In this document: piece after piece, positions 8,489 through 17,903 of the stretch | Layout: each line of letters starts with the position of its first letter | Position numbering within the stretch: the first letter of the stretch is position 1 | Assembly: GCF_003352465.1 (NCBI RefSeq) | Contig: NZ_CP031153.1 | Span: 2,222,465-2,286,464, forward strand | DNA length: 64,000 nucleotides | Origin: Kordia sp. SMS9 | GTDB taxonomy: Bacteria; Bacteroidota; Bacteroidia; Flavobacteriales; Flavobacteriaceae | Direction of reading: 5' to 3' | Program-made: the position numbers and the translations under genes | The notes under the pieces: generated by a model | Told to the model about the DNA's origin: nothing | Database searches by the model: none | The model's input: the letters and a program-made list of their open reading frames with translations, nothing else

Positions 8489-8965
8489 TTATTTTTGTTG
8501 ATTTTTTATTGATTGAAGATCTCTCGTATTTTTCTGAACCGCTACGGACGCAAATAAACTCAGGGTAAACGACATTCCGTAAAAGCCTTTTTCGCTCAAC
8601 GCCAATTCGGCATTCCACAATCCTACAACCAAAAGTAAAATAGCCGCCAATGTGGTAAACCAGCTAATTCCGTAATAAATATCAGTTACAGGAATTCCTT
8701 CCATTCGGTCTCGTACCGCTTTTTGAACCGAAACCACCGAGAATAATCCGAACAATAAAATGGTAAAGTAATACCCTTTTTCGTTCAATTCCATCGTAGC
8801 ATTCCACAATCCGATACAATAGGAAATCATTCCCACGCCCAACGCTGCCCAAGCTGCAGAAATAAAAGCAGGTGTTGGTTTAAAAGGATTTTCATCTTCC
8901 TTCTGTGTATTAATACTCGGTTTTTTTGTTTTTTCTTCTTTGTTTAAAAATGTTTGTTGTTCCAT
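8489..8965 (-). CDS. YiaA/YiaB family inner-membrane protein
   Basis: 158 aa. A polar 30-residue N-terminus is followed by two copies of a two-helix membrane unit: first copy about 34-92 (GLWNATMELNEKGYYFTILLFG), second about 97-150 (GLWNAELALSEKGFYGMSFTL). The repeated GLWNA-x-LxEKGxY motif and the following VQK-xxRD match the YiaAB two-helix domain. Four membrane helices are expected. The role of this family is unknown. It is a single-gene unit closed by the hairpin at 8430-8473. Confidence 0.85.
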   Translation of the reverse strand: MEQQTFLNKEEKTKKPSINTQKEDENPFKPTPAFISAAWAALGVGMISYCIGLWNATMELNEKGYYFTILLFGLFSVVSVQKAVRDRMEGIPVTDIYYGISWFTTLAAILLLVVGLWNAELALSEKGFYGMSFTLSLFASVAVQKNTRDLQSIKNQQK

Positions 8966-9145
8966 AATCGTGTGATTTTAAATGTAAATTGATTAATTTT
9001 TTCGTTTTGATTACAGGACAAATATGCGATTGGAATTTTAGCTACAAAACTAAAATTTTCAATAAAAAGGACTATATTTATAGAATTATACATAATATAA
9101 AATACTGATTATTAGTATTATAAATTAAATAAAAAGGCTGATATA

Positions 9146-10648
9146 ATGATTGCAATTGATGTTATTGTTTCTCAATTTTCTACAGAAGAGCAACAGGAAT
9201 TCATAAAATACCTGAAGTATAAAAACAAACGACACGACACAAAGAATGTGCAGTTGTTCGAGTTGCTCCGTGCGAAACATTCTGCAAAGGAAATTCCGCA
9301 AAAATTATATGGAAAAGATAATAAAACAGCCTATCACGGATTGCGGAAGCGTTTGTGGAGTTCGATTGTTGATTTTATGGCAACCCAAAGTTTGACGCAT
9401 GAAGTTTCCGACGAATTGGAAATTACCAAGCAAATTTTAGTCGCACGAAACTTATTAGTCCAAAAACAATATAAAACCGCGTTTAAATTGTTGCACAAAG
9501 CTGAAAAGAAAGCACGCGATATTTTGCATTTTTCGTTGCTGAATGAAATTTACCACACGCAAATTCAATATGCACACAAAATGACAGATGCGCCACCGTT
9601 GGCTACGTTGATCGAAAAATGTACGGCAAATCAGCAAGATTTTTTGCAAGAAGAAAAATTAAATATGGCGTATGCGGTCATTCAAGAACAGTTGCAAAAA
9701 GTCATGCATAAAGGCGAAATTGTCTCGCTTCAACAACTCATTCAAGAAACCTACGAGCGTTTTCAAATTTCGTATGAAATCGGTTTGTCGTATAAATCGT
9801 TGTATCAATTGGCGCAAATGATCAATTCCGTCGCGGCAGTTACCAAAACATATTTCGCGGTGGAACCATTTCTCATTGAAAATTACAAAGACATTTCCAA
9901 CCGATTGAAACAACTTGAAAAGCATGTATTTTATCACATCAAAGTCCTATATCTCATTGCCAATATTTTCTTTCGAAAGAAGGAATTCGGACAAAGTTTG
10001 GGCTATTTAGAAGCAATGCGAAAGGAAATGGAACGACAAAAACAGCGGTATTATAAAGATTCGTTGCTGGCGTATCAATGTCTGTTAGCGTTGAATTATA
10101 ACTATTCTGGAGATTCAGAAAAAGCGATTGTTTTGTTAGAAGAAGTCGTCAATTTAAAAAAGTACGATGTAGAAACCATGTTGGATGTGCATTTGAGTTT
10201 AATCGTTTGTTATTTTCAACAAGGAGCATTTAAAAAAGCGCAAAAAATATACTCAAAATTTTACCACACTGACAAATGGTATGAGGAAAAAGCGGGCATT
10301 GATTGGGTGATGAAGAAAAACTTAATCGAATTGCTCTTACATATCGAATTGGGCAATATTTCCTATGTCGATTCGCGTTTTGTGAGTTTTCAGCGAAAGT
10401 ATTATCCGTTTTTAAAAAAGTCGGGAGAAGCACGCGTGATCACTTTTTTAAAATTTGTAAAACAATATTACAACGCGCCAGAAACAGTGACTTCGGAAGC
10501 ATTTCGTGAGGTTGTAGTGCAATCTTTTCCATGGAAAGCACGTGTGGAAGAAGATATTTTTGTGATGAGTTTTTACGCGTGGTTGAAAGCCAAAATGAAC
10601 AAAACGGATTTGTATCAAACCACGCTTGATTTAGTGAAGATGGTCTGA
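9146..10648 (+). CDS. Helical-repeat (TPR-like) hypothetical protein
   Basis: 500 aa, no signal peptide, almost wholly alpha-helical and rich in Lys, Glu, Tyr and Phe. Helix pairs such as QYKTAFKLLHKAEKKARDIL, EFGQSLGYLEAMRKEMERQ and GAFKKAQKIYSKFY have the A-x-x-x-Y/L pattern of TPR-like repeats, spread over about 110-400. It probably acts as a cytoplasmic scaffold; no catalytic motif is visible. It stands alone, with a 180-base gap upstream and divergent from the YiaA/B-like gene. Confidence 0.75.
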   Translation: MIAIDVIVSQFSTEEQQEFIKYLKYKNKRHDTKNVQLFELLRAKHSAKEIPQKLYGKDNKTAYHGLRKRLWSSIVDFMATQSLTHEVSDELEITKQILVARNLLVQKQYKTAFKLLHKAEKKARDILHFSLLNEIYHTQIQYAHKMTDAPPLATLIEKCTANQQDFLQEEKLNMAYAVIQEQLQKVMHKGEIVSLQQLIQETYERFQISYEIGLSYKSLYQLAQMINSVAAVTKTYFAVEPFLIENYKDISNRLKQLEKHVFYHIKVLYLIANIFFRKKEFGQSLGYLEAMRKEMERQKQRYYKDSLLAYQCLLALNYNYSGDSEKAIVLLEEVVNLKKYDVETMLDVHLSLIVCYFQQGAFKKAQKIYSKFYHTDKWYEEKAGIDWVMKKNLIELLLHIELGNISYVDSRFVSFQRKYYPFLKKSGEARVITFLKFVKQYYNAPETVTSEAFREVVVQSFPWKARVEEDIFVMSFYAWLKAKMNKTDLYQTTLDLVKMV

Positions 10649-10924
10649 TTTTTTAATTTGATGATGTATTAATGTGTCAATTTGAAAATTACATTCTTAA
10701 GAAAATTTAAATCTTTAAGCACTGTTAGAAATATTTTACTTAGCCGTCAATTCGAGTGATTCTCGGAATGAAATGAAGGAAATTGTATCGAGAATAGTTT
10801 TGAAATCAAAGTACTTATCGATACATTTTTATTTCGCGCTGCTTCATAAAAACACTCGAAGAGACGATTTGTGGATGTGATTTTTTAAGTCTAATAGTTT
10901 ACTTGGTATTATATCAAACTGACG
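10649..10924. other. Intergenic region with a dispersed repeat
   Basis: No gene seen. It holds one copy of the dispersed CGTCA-TTCGAG...GTATCGAGA element at 10745-10794 (see the repeat entries) and AT-rich filler. Confidence 0.6.
10745..10794. repeat. Dispersed TCGAG element, copy 1
   Basis: Begins CGTCAATTCGAGTGATT and ends ATTGTATCGAGAA. The same opening and closing words occur at 21592-21637, 21748-21793 and 25329-25384, always outside genes. The two TCGAG words are in direct orientation about 35 bases apart. Confidence 0.65.
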
Positions 10925-11791
10925 TTACTGAATCTTCAAATAATAATTCAAATATTTTTTTAAAAATGGAGCATTGAAGTATGTGCCTTCTTTTTCTTTG
11001 GAAATAAAATGAAAGAAATACCGATGTGTTTTATCTTCCACTAAAGTTGCTAAGCCATGTAATTCCAATCCACTGGCTGTAATTTTAAATTCTTTTTCCG
11101 CTATTTGTAGCTCTTTAAAATGATAGTTTTTAGTTTCTTCGTGAGAAAAATTTGTTCCTTCAATTCTCCCTGCAAGTTTGCCTCGAATTTCTGTCCATTG
11201 ATTGGTCATAGATTGATACGATGATTTTTTTACACGATCATAAAAGAAATAATATTTAGAGAATTTAGCGAAAAGCTGTGAAGTAAGAAGTAGCGATGCA
11301 TCATATAAATGAAAACCTTTGTACAAGTGTATATTCACATAAGGTATCACTGGAAACAAAGAATCTTTTTTCAATTGAAAAACTTCTTTCATAGGTCTAG
11401 GACCTACAAGGAGAAATGTAGTATTTTTACCAATTATATTTTGCAAAGATGCTTTACTTTTCCGTTCAACTTCTAGCATTATAGGATCATCTTTCCAAGT
11501 TTTTGGTTCGTCTGTAATGCGAACAACTCCCGAAATGAGTTTTACAATAAAAATGACAATTACTACACCTAAGGGGAGCTGATAGTTAAAACAACCCGAT
11601 TTCTTTTTCGGTTTAACTTTCCGATTCCGATACTTTTTCTCTTGATTCTCGTCAATTTCAAAACTTTTCAAGCGATCAATAGTAGGTGTACTTTTTTTAG
11701 GAGCTGTTTTGGAAAATTGAAACTTCTGCTCCGAATTTTTTTTCGAAGAATTTCTTTTTTTACCATATTCAGAGCGTCGAGAGCGTTTCAT
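10925..11791 (-). CDS. Membrane-anchored hypothetical protein with basic N-terminus
   Basis: 288 aa. The first 85 residues are extremely basic and polar (MKRSRRSEYGKKRNSSKKNS), then a single membrane helix (about 88-106, LGVVIVIFIVKLISGVV), then a soluble domain of about 180 residues rich in aromatic beta-strands. Predicted topology is N-terminus in the cytoplasm and domain outside. The family is not recognised and no active-site motif is visible. Downstream (10924-10649) is non-coding. Confidence 0.7.
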   Translation of the reverse strand: MKRSRRSEYGKKRNSSKKNSEQKFQFSKTAPKKSTPTIDRLKSFEIDENQEKKYRNRKVKPKKKSGCFNYQLPLGVVIVIFIVKLISGVVRITDEPKTWKDDPIMLEVERKSKASLQNIIGKNTTFLLVGPRPMKEVFQLKKDSLFPVIPYVNIHLYKGFHLYDASLLLTSQLFAKFSKYYFFYDRVKKSSYQSMTNQWTEIRGKLAGRIEGTNFSHEETKNYHFKELQIAEKEFKITASGLELHGLATLVEDKTHRYFFHFISKEKEGTYFNAPFLKKYLNYYLKIQ

Positions 11792-11921
11792 GTATCTATG
11801 TTGTCGTATTACAAGATAAAATTATCTTACTATCCATCCTAAAAATAATAGCATTTTTAGCAAAAATTGATACACGATGCGTATGTATATTTTTTTGTCT
11901 TTCATGATCTTGTGAAAAGGG

Positions 11922-12154
11922 TTGCAATTATTAACAAATGCAGCTCGTGATGTCATTCATACAAGAGCGGAAGTTCTAGATGATTCCAAAACTGTATACT
12001 TACATAAAGGCAGACTTTACCAGAAGAAGTATGATGTAAAAAATACGCTAAATACAGCTATGATCAACATGGAAATTGGATTGAAAGAAGAACGTTTTTT
12101 GGGAAAAATGTAAGCGCAATTCAGATTCATAATATCATCAATACTACTAAATAA
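11922..12154 (+). pseudogene. Remnant of a YD/GNW-repeat type protein, frameshifted
   Basis: One frame (from 11922) reads EVLDDSKTVYLHKGRLYQKKYDVKN. After a one-base loss between about 12036 and 12050 the next frame continues KYSYDQHGNWIERRTFFGKN to TAA at 12152-12154. The Y-x-YDxxGNWxxR stretch is typical of the C-terminal beta repeats of Bacteroidota RHS-like and lipoprotein families. Only the tail survives and there is no good start codon or signal, so I read it as a decayed gene end. The 63-aa ORF at 11922-12113 is not an intact gene in this view. Confidence 0.5.
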
Positions 12155-12294
12155 ATCATACCAAATCTAAAAGTAACTATTCATACAGAATTACCAACCA
12201 AAAATACATGTATACCTTTATGAAGTTGCTTTTTTGCTACATTTAATACTTTGAGTATACAACTCGTTATAAATTAACAAAAATCCACGACTTC

Positions 12295-13341
12295 ATGAAA
12301 ACAACTATGCTATATGTATTCTTTTGTTTCGTAATCACTAACTATGCTTTTGCACAAAACGGGAATCAACAAATTAAAGTGTTAAAAGTGAAACCAAATT
12401 GGACTGTTTCTGAACTTGGAAATCTGTCAGAAGGACAAAAAATAGCGGATCTATCATGGGCTTCCAACAGCAGTGTGGCGTGTTTTCCAGCAACAAAAAA
12501 TCAAAAATTCTCTGGAAATCATGTATTGTATACAACCACGATTCCGAAACGTTCTGAAATGTTTATCAAAGTCATTCCGAAAAATAAAAATCAAAACTTT
12601 AGTCTGTATGCGTATCAAGTTGGACTGAATAATGCGCAATTGCCACCAAATTTGAGTAGCTGTATTACGTGCGAAGAAAGTTCTAAATGGGATCGTAAGT
12701 GGAAAGGAAAAACGCAAGATCATACAAGACAAGTTCGCGTAAACGCTATCAACCGGCCGTATAAAGTAGTGATTGGTGTTGTAGGCGCTGAAGGTTTGAC
12801 CGAAGGAGATTTTACGCTAGAAATAAAACTAAATGGAGGTGTAGAAGAAACGCCTAAAATAACGCCAACACTCAAGGTTACTAAAATAGAGACAACAGGC
12901 GCAATTACGAGAACAAGCGGCAACCTTTCAACAGGTGAAATTATTCACGATTTATCATTTGCATCTAACAGTAGTGTAGCGTGTTTTCCGGCGACTAAAA
13001 ATCAAAAATTTACAGGGAAGCACGTTTTTTATGAGACGATAATTCCGAAGCGTTCTGAAATGTTTATCAAAGTCATTCCAAAAAATAAAAAACAAAACTT
13101 TAGTCTGTACGCGTATCAAGTTGGACTGAATAATGCGCAATTGCCACCAAATTTGAGCAGCTGTATTACGTGCGAAGAAGATTCCAAATGGGATCGTAAA
13201 TGGCGTGGAAAAACACAAGATCATACGCGGAACGTTCGCGTGAATGCTATCAATCGACCTTATAAAATTGTAATTGCCGTTGTGGGCGCAGAAGGTTTGA
13301 CGGAAGGCGATTTTGAATTGGAAATTGAAATAAAAAAGTAA
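12295..13341 (+). CDS. Secreted protein of two near-identical tandem domains
   Basis: 348 aa with signal peptide ending NYAFAQ (about 1-21). Two copies of a roughly 150-residue domain follow (about 28-179 and 193-346). Shared blocks include SSVACFPATKNQKF, IPKRSEMFIKVIPKN, YAYQVGLNNAQLPPNLSSC, TCEE-SKWDRKW and VGAEGLTEGDF. Each copy has three Cys (63, 123, 126 in copy 1), perhaps disulfide-bonded. Beta-rich character and the GDF-x-LEI ending suggest a carbohydrate- or peptidase-associated adhesion-like fold, but I cannot name the family. Fate after export is unknown; no sorting domain is seen. Confidence 0.8.
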   Translation: MKTTMLYVFFCFVITNYAFAQNGNQQIKVLKVKPNWTVSELGNLSEGQKIADLSWASNSSVACFPATKNQKFSGNHVLYTTTIPKRSEMFIKVIPKNKNQNFSLYAYQVGLNNAQLPPNLSSCITCEESSKWDRKWKGKTQDHTRQVRVNAINRPYKVVIGVVGAEGLTEGDFTLEIKLNGGVEETPKITPTLKVTKIETTGAITRTSGNLSTGEIIHDLSFASNSSVACFPATKNQKFTGKHVFYETIIPKRSEMFIKVIPKNKKQNFSLYAYQVGLNNAQLPPNLSSCITCEEDSKWDRKWRGKTQDHTRNVRVNAINRPYKIVIAVVGAEGLTEGDFELEIEIKK

Positions 13342-13440
13342 ATAAAGTGTAGCTTTCCTTTTTGTAGTTTTCCTTTCGGGAAAATTACATTGCTGTATCA
13401 ACAAAACCAAAAACTCACAAATTCTCCCTATTTTTGCAGC

Positions 13441-14484
13441 ATGAAACAAGTAGGGAAGAAGGACATACGCGCATTGAGCAAAGAACAACTTCGAGAATTC
13501 TTTGTATCGCAAGGAGACAAGGCGTTTCGTGGAAATCAAGTCTATGAATGGTTGTGGCAAAAAGGAGCACATAATTTTGAAGACATGACCAATGTTTCGA
13601 AAGAAACGCGCAAAATGCTGGAAGAAAACTTTGTTATCAATCATATTCGTGTGGACAAAATGCAACGTAGCAATGATGGAACCATCAAAAATGCAGTGCG
13701 CTTGCATGACGGATTGGTGGTGGAATCTGTATTAATTCCGACATCTTCACGAACTACTGCATGTGTATCGAGTCAAGTTGGTTGTAGTTTGGATTGTAAA
13801 TTTTGTGCGACTTCACGATTAAAACGCATGCGAAATCTGAATCCTGATGAAATTTACGATCAAGTTGTAGCGATTGACCGCGAGAGCAGATTGTATCATG
13901 GCAGACCGTTATCAAACATTGTATTCATGGGAATGGGCGAACCGTTGATGAATTATAACAATGTATTAAAAGCAATTGATAAAATTACTTCGGATGAAGG
14001 TCTAGGAATGTCACCAAAGCGAATTACCGTGTCTACTTCGGGCGTGCCAAAAATGATCAAAAAAATGGCAGATGATGAAGTGAAATTCAAACTAGCAGTT
14101 TCATTACATTCTGCAATAGACGAAGTTCGAACTGAAATCATGCCGTTCAACGAACACTTTCCATTGAAAGATTTAAAAGAAGCCTTGGCGTATTGGTATG
14201 ACAAAACTAAAAATAAAATCACTTACGAATACGTAGTTTGGGATGGTATCAACGATCAACAAAAAGACATCAATGCGTTGGTAAAATTCTGCAAAGATGT
14301 ACCAAGTAAAGTCAATCTTATAGAATACAATCCTATTGATGACGGACAATTTCAACAAGCAAGCAACAAAGCAATTGATCGCTATGTAGATTCATTAGAA
14401 CAAAATGGTATTACCGTTACGGTACGACGTTCTAGAGGAAAAGATATTGATGCTGCGTGTGGACAATTGGCAAATAAGGAATAG
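13441..14484 (+). CDS. rlmN: 23S rRNA (adenine-C2)-methyltransferase RlmN
   Basis: Radical-SAM enzyme that methylates C2 of A2503 in 23S rRNA and A37 of some tRNAs. I take ATG 13441 (MKQVGKKDIRALSKEQL, 347 aa) because an extension to 13390 adds unconserved residues and a -7-like TATTTTTG box lies at 13430-13437. The 4Fe-4S motif is in GCSLDCKFCATSRLKR (C-x3-C-x2-C), and GMGEPLMNY and the C-terminal DAACGQL cysteine complete the RlmN signature. All catalytic residues are present. Confidence 0.95.
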   Translation: MKQVGKKDIRALSKEQLREFFVSQGDKAFRGNQVYEWLWQKGAHNFEDMTNVSKETRKMLEENFVINHIRVDKMQRSNDGTIKNAVRLHDGLVVESVLIPTSSRTTACVSSQVGCSLDCKFCATSRLKRMRNLNPDEIYDQVVAIDRESRLYHGRPLSNIVFMGMGEPLMNYNNVLKAIDKITSDEGLGMSPKRITVSTSGVPKMIKKMADDEVKFKLAVSLHSAIDEVRTEIMPFNEHFPLKDLKEALAYWYDKTKNKITYEYVVWDGINDQQKDINALVKFCKDVPSKVNLIEYNPIDDGQFQQASNKAIDRYVDSLEQNGITVTVRRSRGKDIDAACGQLANKE

Positions 14485-14490
14485 TTTTTA

Positions 14491-14522
14491 ATGTATCAAT
14501 GTATCAATGTATCAATGTATCA
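14491..14522. repeat. Octamer tandem repeat (ATGTATCA x4)
   Basis: Four perfect head-to-tail copies of ATGTATCA directly after rlmN, followed by ATTTGATA. Similar words occur after the gene ending at 10648. It is a simple-sequence tract that could vary by slippage; no function is evident. Confidence 0.85.
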
Positions 14523-14616
14523 ATTTGATAATTTCAAAATGTGCCAATGTAGTTTGCGTTTCAATGCTCGGTTCAGCTTTAATTTGTAGCGTTTTTTTAG
14601 AGGAACTATTTTTCAA

Positions 14617-15957
14617 TCATTCAATTTCAATAGATAAAGGTGTCAATGTTCTTCCTTCAAATGCAGGATGATTTTTTTCATACTTATCTACTTTAAAAAT
14701 AGAAGCATTGGTTTCGATCGGGTTTTGAAATTGCCAAATAATGGTGCCTGAGGTATTTATTTCTAAAAGTGTTCCTGTTCTTCCAGCGGTAATGAGTGTA
14801 TTTCCATTGGGCAATCTTTTTGCGCCAGAAAGTCTGGAAGAGTAAATAGCTTCACTATCATACGACCAAATAGGAGCCTCTGGAAGTTGTGTGGTGTTGG
14901 GAACCAAATCATACGTTCCATCTGAAAGCTGAGGAATCAAAATTTCTTCAACAGACGATTTTTCAGCGAAAGAATTATTGTTAAAAACCATGAAGTTTCC
15001 GCCATTATTTACTGTATTTCCAATCCAAGTAACGTCATGTTGACCAAACAAACGTTGATCTTCAGCAGTGCCTGAATTATAGGTTTGCGGATTTCCCCAA
15101 CGATACAATAAATCACCTCCTTTATTGCTATTTCCTCCTGAATGTGATGCAGCTTCTGCGGTAGAAGTGCTGTGATCAATGATCCAAAACTCATTAAAAA
15201 CTCTAGAACTCACTACAATTTGATCCAATTCTTCAATATAATCAATGGAATTTAAGTGATTAAAATTTGCATCGCCGCCTGAAAAATTAATATTAATTAA
15301 TTCGGGATGATCAGAAACGACACCGAAATTTTCTTTGGTGGCATCATGGTCTTGAATCAAATGATCCCAAACAGACCATTCCCAAACTATATTAGCTTGA
15401 TTATTAGGTAGCGGTTGAATTTCTATAATCTTACATGGCCAAACTTTGTTTTGAAACAATAAATTCGGATTTCGTCCTTCTGCAAGTGCTTCATTTTCAG
15501 ATTTATATTCCCAAACCAATGCTAATATATTGCCGTTTGGCAACAAAGTTAAATCATGATGCAATACATAAGTAGCGGTATTATATTCCCAAAACCAAAT
15601 TTGATCTCCGTCAAAGTTTAAAATTTCGATAGCACCTGTTGCGCCGCCACCAGAAAATTCAGAAGTGTCTTGTCGCAATGCCCTAATTAAATTCCCTTCA
15701 TCTGTTAAATACGCCATCAATGCACTTGTGTTAGCTTCCCATTGATGCACTACAAAGCCTTCATTATTAATAAGAAAACTATCTGTTGAACCCATAGGCG
15801 AAACTAGCGTGTAGGCATCATAAATTCCATCTTCATACTGAACAATATTTTCACTGAGTTCTACAGGTAGTACTGGCGTCACCATATCATCATCCTTACA
15901 GCTGAATATACATACGAAGCAACATGCTACAAATAAAGATGTTATAATTCTTTTCAT
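14617..15957 (-). CDS. Arylsulfotransferase (ASST)-like lipoprotein
   Basis: 446 aa. Lipoprotein signal ending CIFSC (Cys20), then a beta-propeller-like domain. Repeating blades carry LLPNGNILALVWE, FNHLNSIDYIEELDQIVVS, LFGQHDVTWIG and RLPNGNTLITAGRTGTLLEI. This NGNxLxT/A pattern with W and H residues is typical of arylsulfate sulfotransferase/ASST-like propeller proteins. The HHDLTLLPNGN and GQHDVTW histidines are candidates for the catalytic His. True sulfotransferase activity is not proved. Probably surface or periplasmic. It is followed by the T9SS gene upstream on the same strand (95-base gap). Confidence 0.8.
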   Translation of the reverse strand: MKRIITSLFVACCFVCIFSCKDDDMVTPVLPVELSENIVQYEDGIYDAYTLVSPMGSTDSFLINNEGFVVHQWEANTSALMAYLTDEGNLIRALRQDTSEFSGGGATGAIEILNFDGDQIWFWEYNTATYVLHHDLTLLPNGNILALVWEYKSENEALAEGRNPNLLFQNKVWPCKIIEIQPLPNNQANIVWEWSVWDHLIQDHDATKENFGVVSDHPELININFSGGDANFNHLNSIDYIEELDQIVVSSRVFNEFWIIDHSTSTAEAASHSGGNSNKGGDLLYRWGNPQTYNSGTAEDQRLFGQHDVTWIGNTVNNGGNFMVFNNNSFAEKSSVEEILIPQLSDGTYDLVPNTTQLPEAPIWSYDSEAIYSSRLSGAKRLPNGNTLITAGRTGTLLEINTSGTIIWQFQNPIETNASIFKVDKYEKNHPAFEGRTLTPLSIEIE

Positions 15958-16052
15958 AATAAAGGAATTATTTTAAAAAAGTGCAATTCCGAAACACATT
16001 ATAAAAGTTAATGTGAACATCAGAATTACACTTTTGTTTCTAAAAGATATTT

Positions 16053-17597
16053 TTACTTTACAAGTATTTTAAATGTCTTTGTTTTATTGTTAATGCTAAC
16101 CTTAGCAAAATATACGCCAGCATCTACAGTATTTAAAGATACTTCATGCGTTCTTGAATTCAATTCAGAATTTAAGATCTGTTGTCCAATTGTATTGTAT
16201 AATACAAAATTAGACATAGGTTCGGTAGCTTGCATTGTCATAACTTCCGTTTCATAATTAATGAAGTGTTTAAAGTTATCTGCATCAAACTCTTCTACTC
16301 CCAATGTTTCTGTAACGCCTAAACCTAAAAGCATTAATAGATTAGGAGAATTTGTTGTGGTTGCACGAACAGCTACATAATAGGTACCATCTGAAGGTGG
16401 ACTAAAAGTTTCTGTAACACTATATGCTTGTGTAATTAAATCATTACCCATAGTATCTCCAAAAGCTCCAGATTGTGTAATGTTTGTATACGTTCCTAAC
16501 AAGGATTGGTAGGTGGCAGTAGACGACTGACTATCTGTAATGTATAATTCAAAACTTTCATCAGCAGCTGAATTAAGATCAAATGCATTATAAATCACTT
16601 GTATACCGTACGTATTGATGGTAGTCATGTCCATTCTTTGAGAAAATAACCAATCATCTTTTGCTACTTCGGTAGCTGCTTGTGGAAAAACAACCATAAA
16701 GCTGTCATTTGCTCCATCACCATCTAAGTCGTTAATATCGGTGTTGTAGGACCATACTGGACTGATCATGTCAGCATCTTCAAGTGCCCAACAATCTAGG
16801 ACAGTTCCGTCTGCAAAATTTTCCGAAAATGGATATGTTGCTGAACCTGTACAATCTCTTAGCGATCTGAATCCAATAGGACCAACCCAAGCGCTGTCTC
16901 CGTTAGAGCCTCCACAATTGGCACGAATAAAAAAGTCATAATTCGTATTCGGCGTTAAGCCCATAAATACATAGTTTGGTGTCATAATATTAGAAACCAA
17001 TGTTCCTGTTCCTTGAGTAAAGCCATCTGCTCCCCATTCTATTTCCCAAGTTGGTGTCCCCGTATTTGTATCGGTCCAACCTAAATCAAAAGTAGTTGAA
17101 GTAGCAGCATTGCCCACAAATCCAGAAGGATCTAGACATACTGCAGCAGCTTCGGTAAGTGTAAATTCAAAACCAAAAGAACTCCATCTGTTATCCCAAA
17201 CAATATAATACGTTGTGTTTGCAACAGTATTAAATGTAGCTTCTGATAAATAGTTTCCGCCTGGGTAATCTACATCGTCACTTCCAGAAAGACAAACCAA
17301 TGCTCCACAAGTTCCTTCATAAATTTGTAATCGGGTGTCTCCGTTCAAATTAGCCGGTAAAATATTAGAAGATACTGTTGCAGATCCTGAGGCTGTTGGA
17401 GTGTATGTATACCATTCGGCGGCGGCGGCGGTAGTGGTTCCTCCTGAACAAATGGTTGTAGTGCCTTCAGTTCCGTTTACAGCAAGAACGTTATACGTAC
17501 CAGCTGTAATTGCTTGTGCTGTTGCACAGGTGTCTTGAGCAATTCCTGTATAGGTAAAGATCAAGAAACTAAAAAATAAAAAAGTAATTTTTCTCAT
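16053..17597 (-). CDS. T9SS-secreted multidomain protein with fibronectin type III domain
   Basis: 514 aa. Signal peptide to about 20 (FSFLIFTYTGIAQ). An N-terminal beta domain (about 22-150; DTCATAQAITAGTYN, TYYIVWDNRW) is of the pre-peptidase type found in cell-surface proteins. A fibronectin III domain follows (about 155-245; LGWTDTNTGTPTWEIEWG), then a cleaved-adhesin/MAM-like jelly roll (about 250-425). The last 75 residues (FVLYNTIGQQILNSELN, DAGVYFAKV, KTFKILVK) are a type A C-terminal sorting domain recognised by the type IX secretion system. No catalytic motif is seen; it is probably an adhesin-like surface or released protein. Confidence 0.88.
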   Translation of the reverse strand: MRKITFLFFSFLIFTYTGIAQDTCATAQAITAGTYNVLAVNGTEGTTTICSGGTTTAAAAEWYTYTPTASGSATVSSNILPANLNGDTRLQIYEGTCGALVCLSGSDDVDYPGGNYLSEATFNTVANTTYYIVWDNRWSSFGFEFTLTEAAAVCLDPSGFVGNAATSTTFDLGWTDTNTGTPTWEIEWGADGFTQGTGTLVSNIMTPNYVFMGLTPNTNYDFFIRANCGGSNGDSAWVGPIGFRSLRDCTGSATYPFSENFADGTVLDCWALEDADMISPVWSYNTDINDLDGDGANDSFMVVFPQAATEVAKDDWLFSQRMDMTTINTYGIQVIYNAFDLNSAADESFELYITDSQSSTATYQSLLGTYTNITQSGAFGDTMGNDLITQAYSVTETFSPPSDGTYYVAVRATTTNSPNLLMLLGLGVTETLGVEEFDADNFKHFINYETEVMTMQATEPMSNFVLYNTIGQQILNSELNSRTHEVSLNTVDAGVYFAKVSINNKTKTFKILVK

Positions 17598-17903
17598 AAG
17601 CGAGGCTTTATATGTTAATAATGTTCAAGTTATAAAAAAATATCACATAGAAGCATGTAACACGATTTTTTCTCATAAACGTTAACATTTTTAAAGATTT
17701 GATAAAAAAGAAAGGCTAAAATTTGATACTCTCTAAAATGAATTTGTCATTGTTAAAACTAGCAGTATCAAAGGAAATCCATGGAACTTACTATATTAGC
17801 TATTTCCGACAACGAAAATAAAACGACGAATTGCACTCAGAAGTGTTTGAATCTTGTTAAAAAGGACATAAATCATAGAATTAGTTAATATCTTTGCAAA
17901 TAC
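17598..17903. other. Divergent intergenic region
   Basis: 306 bases between the T9SS gene and the polyprenyl synthase, AT-rich with no ORF of note. A -7-like TATCTTTG at 17889-17896 lies 8 bases before the polyprenyl synthase start and could be its promoter, although that spacing would give an almost leaderless mRNA. No repeat seen. Confidence 0.4.

Noticed and set aside
12955..13707. Minus-strand ORF of 250 aa
   Set aside because: Antisense to the duplicated secreted protein and the start of rlmN; its internal repeats merely mirror the duplicated gene.
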